Positions 41,802-44,674 of a stretch of DNA of 44,674 nt are shown one piece after another. The notes beneath the pieces were generated by a model that did no database searches, had not been told where the DNA came from, and saw only the letters and a list, made by a program, of their open reading frames with translations. The stretch is from positions 1-44,674 of the forward strand of contig SGZH01000006.1 in NCBI GenBank assembly GCA_004214175.1. The letters run 5' to 3'. The DNA comes from Flavobacteriales bacterium (GTDB lineage Bacteria; Bacteroidota; Bacteroidia; Flavobacteriales; Flavobacteriaceae). Position numbers and translations under genes: made by a program. Numbering within the stretch: the stretch's first letter is position 1; each line of letters starts with the position of its first letter.

Positions 41802-42884
41802 ATGAAACGAAAACTAAGAATTAACGGACATTCGCATCTTCTACCCTATCCGGAAGAGATTCCTCAATTTATGAAAGATAATGGTATTTTTTGGGTCGAT
41901 AAAGATCGAAACTTTATGCTTCAAAAAAATTGGAAACGTCCGGTTACCGATTCTAGTTTCTTTTTAAATGAAAAATTAGACTGGATGGAAAAATACCAGA
42001 TCGATCATGCAGTGGTATTAAACTTGTCACAATTGTATGGGAATGGATTACGATTAGAAGAAATGAAAAGAGCACTTCGTTTTCAAAACGATTTTAATGC
42101 TAAAATACAACAGGATCATTCTTCAAAATTTACCTGTGGGTTTGTAGTACATCCAGGATACGGGAGAGGTGCTTTGTGGGAGATAGAAAGATGTGTTGAG
42201 CAATTAGGTTTGAACTTATTATGTTTGCCAACTCATTATATGGATACAATTGGAACCTGGCGTTGCATATTTGATGAAGAAAATGAACCGATTTTTGAAT
42301 TAGCAAATAAATACAATCTCGCTATTGAAATACATCCTTATGATGGAGAAAAATTTATTAAATTAGAAAATACTGCATGGCGTTTTCATCTAATCTGGAT
42401 GTTAGCTCAATGTGCAGATGCTTATCATTTTTTTACTCTAAATGGCTATGCTGATAAATATCCCAACATGCGAACCTGTTTTGCTCATGGTGGCCAATTA
42501 GCACAGATGAATTTAGGGAGAAGAATACAAGGATTTGATGGAAGACCTGACTTATTTGAAGGAAAAAAACATCCAAGAAAATCAGTAGCTCATAAAAACA
42601 TTTTCTTTGACACCTTAGTACACGATACAGGATCTCTTCAGTTGATTATAAAAAATCAAACCTCAAAACAAATCATCATGGGTTTAGATGATCCCTATCC
42701 GTTAGGAGAAATGGAGAGCGAAAGCCAATCTTCTTATCCAGGTAAAATTTTAGATTTAGCTAAAGATCAAAACATACTAACCTCAAAAGAATGTGATTCC
42801 ATATGGGATGACAATGTTTTACAATGGCTATTTGGTGATGATAACAAAAAGAAGCAAGAATTAATTAATAAAATCATTAGTTAA
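41802..42884 (+). CDS. Amidohydrolase, probable 2-amino-3-carboxymuconate-6-semialdehyde decarboxylase (ACMSD)
   Basis: ACMSD removes CO2 from the unstable ring-cleavage product of 3-hydroxyanthranilate. The 360-residue protein has the metal motif HSH (His10, His12, in INGHSHLLPYPEEIPQF), further ligands in IEIHPYDG, the FAHGGQLAQMNLGRRIQGFD segment with His and Arg, and Asp in MGLDDPYPLGE. These fit the zinc site and substrate arginines of ACMSD. The context of kynurenine genes supports the call. Confidence 0.92.
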   Translation: MKRKLRINGHSHLLPYPEEIPQFMKDNGIFWVDKDRNFMLQKNWKRPVTDSSFFLNEKLDWMEKYQIDHAVVLNLSQLYGNGLRLEEMKRALRFQNDFNAKIQQDHSSKFTCGFVVHPGYGRGALWEIERCVEQLGLNLLCLPTHYMDTIGTWRCIFDEENEPIFELANKYNLAIEIHPYDGEKFIKLENTAWRFHLIWMLAQCADAYHFFTLNGYADKYPNMRTCFAHGGQLAQMNLGRRIQGFDGRPDLFEGKKHPRKSVAHKNIFFDTLVHDTGSLQLIIKNQTSKQIIMGLDDPYPLGEMESESQSSYPGKILDLAKDQNILTSKECDSIWDDNVLQWLFGDDNKKKQELINKIIS

Positions 42885-42895
42885 CCTAATACCAA

Positions 42896-43537
42896 ATGCA
42901 TTTTTTACCGGAAAAATTAGATGATTATGTGATTGCACATTCTCAAAAAGAACCAAAATTATTGCAAGAACTAAGTAGAGAAACTTGGCAAAAAGTTTTA
43001 GCACCTAGAATGTTAAGTGGACATTTTCAAGGTAGGGTTTTAAGTATGATATCTAAATTAATTAATCCAAAAAACGTACTTGAAATTGGAACCTATACTG
43101 GCTATTCTGCATTATGCTTAGTTGAAGGTATCCAGACAAATGGAGAACTTCATACCATTGATACCAATGAGGAATTATATGATTTTCAGAGAAGGTATTT
43201 TAATAAGTCTGGTTACGGAAATCAAATAATTCAACATATAGGTAATGCTTTAGATATAATTCCTACAATAGATAAAACTTTTGATTTAGTATTTATTGAT
43301 GCCGATAAAAAGAATTACCCCAATTATTTAAAAATAATTCTACCCATGCTTAAGAGTGGATCGGTTATCTTAACTGATAATGTATTGTGGACTGGAAAAG
43401 TAATTGAGGAATTACAAAAAGGTGATAAAGACACTGAAGCGCTAATAAAATACAATAAAATAATAAATGAAGATTCTCAATTAGAAACTATTTTGTTGCC
43501 TATTCGGGATGGTCTAACTATTACAAGAGTTAAATAA
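42896..43537 (+). CDS. SAM-dependent O-methyltransferase (caffeoyl-CoA type)
   Basis: The 213-residue class I methyltransferase shows motif I VLEIGTYTGYSALCL, LVFIDADKKNYPNY with the metal-binding Asp, and ILTDNVLWTGKV. The family methylates catechol-like hydroxyls using Mg2+. It follows the ACMSD gene by 11 bases, so it may act on hydroxylated aromatics of the pathway such as 3-hydroxyanthranilate or 3-hydroxykynurenine. Alternatively it is just the flavobacterial neighbour of the tat gene. It abuts the convergent tat gene with no gap. Confidence 0.9.
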   Translation: MHFLPEKLDDYVIAHSQKEPKLLQELSRETWQKVLAPRMLSGHFQGRVLSMISKLINPKNVLEIGTYTGYSALCLVEGIQTNGELHTIDTNEELYDFQRRYFNKSGYGNQIIQHIGNALDIIPTIDKTFDLVFIDADKKNYPNYLKIILPMLKSGSVILTDNVLWTGKVIEELQKGDKDTEALIKYNKIINEDSQLETILLPIRDGLTITRVK

Positions 43538-43855
43538 TTAAAATTTCCTTTTAATTGATCCTGTGACATCGTCGACGGTATCTTTTATATCTTTAACTTC
43601 AGAGGATATGTTTTCCGTGAAATTACGCCTAAAATCATCAGTTAATTTTTCTGGAGATTTTAAATCTATTCCTTCTTTTTTTGCAGTTTCATTAATTTCA
43701 CTTTTTATATCATTAGTAGCATCTTTAATTTGACGTATTCCCTTTCCTAACCCCCTAGCAATTTCAGGAACTTTATCAGCACCAAAAATCATAACTACAA
43801 TAAAAACGATAAAAAATATCTCAGCGCCACTAATAAATAAAGGATATAAAATCAT
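43538..43855 (-). CDS. tatA: Sec-independent translocase TatA/B-type subunit
   Basis: The 105-residue protein has one N-terminal membrane helix (about 5-22, LFISGAEIFFIVFIVVMIFG), the hinge FGADKVPEIARGLGKGIRQI with an amphipathic helix, and an acidic/basic tail of about 50 residues. It exports folded proteins together with TatC, which is not in the window. The ATG at 43855 is preferred over one at 43888, because a -7 box lies between them. TatA and TatB cannot be told apart with certainty; the Glu in the membrane helix and long tail leave TatB possible. Confidence 0.9.
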   Translation of the reverse strand: MILYPLFISGAEIFFIVFIVVMIFGADKVPEIARGLGKGIRQIKDATNDIKSEINETAKKEGIDLKSPEKLTDDFRRNFTENISSEVKDIKDTVDDVTGSIKRKF

Positions 43856-43859
43856 ACTG

Positions 43860-43867
43860 CAAATATA
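43860..43867 (-). promoter_or_regulatory. -7 box of tatA, leaderless arrangement
   Basis: On the minus strand TATATTTG is followed by CAGT and the ATG, the same layout as at pyrE (TACATTTG-CAGT-ATG). Confidence 0.6.
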
Positions 43868-43944
43868 ATAATTTTGTTGCTCAGCCATAGCTCTAGCTTG
43901 CTTAAAAAAATTAAAGTTTGAATTATTTAAATTTATTAATCCAA

Positions 43945-43978
43945 TAAAAAAAGCCGCTAATAAAAATTAAAAGCGGCT
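43945..43978 (-). terminator. Rho-independent terminator after the M1-type peptidase gene
   Basis: AGCCGCT/AGCGGCT with a 13-base AT-rich loop is followed on the minus strand by seven T. It lies 21 bases after the peptidase stop codon. Confidence 0.85.
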
Positions 43979-43998
43979 CAATCACGTTATTAAAAATA

Positions 43999-44674
43999 TT
44001 AATTTTTAACTTTATTTTTTTTGAATGAATCAAATTGACCTAATTTTTTTCGTTTTGGCCATGAATTATTACTAGTGTCAATATCAGCCGTTTCTTCATC
44101 TGGGTCAACTACTATTTTAATAATTTCTTTATCCGATGCGATTACCTTTCCAACAGATTTATCACTGGTTTTCCATATTTGAACAGGATAAGTTATTCTT
44201 TCAGAAGAACCATCGCTATAGGTGTACTCAGCTATAATAGGCATAGGGAGTTTACCTACCTTTTCGAAGGTAACCTCATAGAAAAAGTTAGGTTTTTTAA
44301 GATTTGATCTTTCTTCTGGACTTAGATTATCCATAATGTATTCCTTTAGCGTTGTCACATCATCAAGAGTTGATGTACGCATGCTTTCTTCAAAATCTTC
44401 ACTTCCTTCCTCAACAAGGTAGACTAAGGGAGGTAAATCACTTTCTTTCATTCCTCTTGCATTCATCATATTCTTTACTTCTTGATTCATTTTTGAGGTT
44501 ACATAATATTTTTTAACATCTTGTACACCTATATCAACAACATTTGTTGTGTAAAACCAACCTCTCCAAAACCAATCTAAATCCATTGCAGAAGCGTCTT
44601 CCATAGTTCTGAAAAAATCTTCCGGAGATGGATGCTTAAACATCCATCTATTTGCATAAGTCTTAAAGGAATAA
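43999..44674 (-). CDS. M1-family metallopeptidase-like protein, C-terminal part (cut by window edge)
   Basis: The reading frame is open to the right end of the window, so only the last 224 or so residues are seen. The visible part (YANRWMFKHPSPEDFFRTME, DLDWFWRGWFYTTNVVDIGV) matches the region after the zinc site in large flavobacterial M1 (gluzincin) peptidases, followed by a beta domain and a charged tail (WPKRKKLGQFDSFKKNK). The zinc motif HExxH lies outside the window. The ATG at 44643 is internal and not the true start. Confidence 0.8.
   Translation of the reverse strand, partial: YSFKTYANRWMFKHPSPEDFFRTMEDASAMDLDWFWRGWFYTTNVVDIGVQDVKKYYVTSKMNQEVKNMMNARGMKESDLPPLVYLVEEGSEDFEESMRTSTLDDVTTLKEYIMDNLSPEERSNLKKPNFFYEVTFEKVGKLPMPIIAEYTYSDGSSERITYPVQIWKTSDKSVGKVIASDKEIIKIVVDPDEETADIDTSNNSWPKRKKLGQFDSFKKNKVKN

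Overview
The window is AT-rich, densely packed chromosomal DNA from a member of the Bacteroidota, most likely a marine Flavobacteriaceae. The evidence is: two secreted proteins with C-terminal type IX secretion (T9SS) sorting domains; many promoters with the Bacteroidota -7 box TAnnTTTG; lipoproteins of Bacteroidota type; and a gene order (Nudix-pyrE-SRPBCC-birA-rsfS-ftsH-LUD-cdsA-psd-ACBP, lpxK-Nif3-coiled-coil protein) that I recognise as usual for this family. I see no rRNA, tRNA, CRISPR array or transposase.

Region 1 (1-7000) is the accessory part. Reading leftward it holds two copies of one module: a 28-nt conserved leader element, a 37-residue membrane peptide, a 48/49-residue protein, and a 160-residue specialised NusG paralog (UpxY/RfaH/LoaP type). 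The copies lie at 3627-4480 and 5987-6859. Between them, in the opposite direction, is a gene for a membrane-anchored, kelch-like protein with a small cytosolic domain that may bind DNA. Further left on the same strand are a 59-residue basic protein, an outer-membrane barrel protein, the decayed remnant of a second barrel gene, a 47-residue membrane peptide and glmS. Such NusG paralogs normally head polysaccharide operons, but none is visible here. This is the most unusual part of the window.

Region 2 (7000-11430) carries envelope and secreted functions: a rhodanese lipoprotein, a T9SS-sorted protein, an M14 peptidase lipoprotein and a Nudix hydrolase. Region 3 (11438-19498) is a housekeeping block: pyrimidine salvage and synthesis (pyrE, upp), biotinylation (birA), ribosome silencing (rsfS), membrane proteolysis (ftsH), phospholipid synthesis (cdsA, psd), acyl-CoA binding and a YceI protein.

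Region 4 (19606-32648) contains valS, a DUF1573 protein, an aminotransferase with murB, a fasciclin lipoprotein, a small Cys protein with a glycosyltransferase and an ECF sigma factor, lipA with gap, lpxK, a Nif3 protein and a coiled-coil protein that has lost its zinc-binding cysteines. Region 5 (32735-36305) holds lipoprotein forms of MsrA and inorganic pyrophosphatase and a T9SS-sorted protein with the vanadium haloperoxidase signature.

Region 6 (36386-43537) is a tryptophan/kynurenine catabolic operon: kynU, kmo, a RidA-type deaminase, an aldehyde dehydrogenase, an atypical SDR, an ACMSD-type decarboxylase and an O-methyltransferase. It has no 3-hydroxyanthranilate dioxygenase. The right edge holds a TatA/B protein and the C-terminal part of an M1-type peptidase cut by the window end.

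A recurring feature is a -7 box that ends only 4 to 9 nt before the start codon (pyrE, tatA, lipA, the kelch-like gene). This points to leaderless or nearly leaderless mRNAs and helps to choose the starts.
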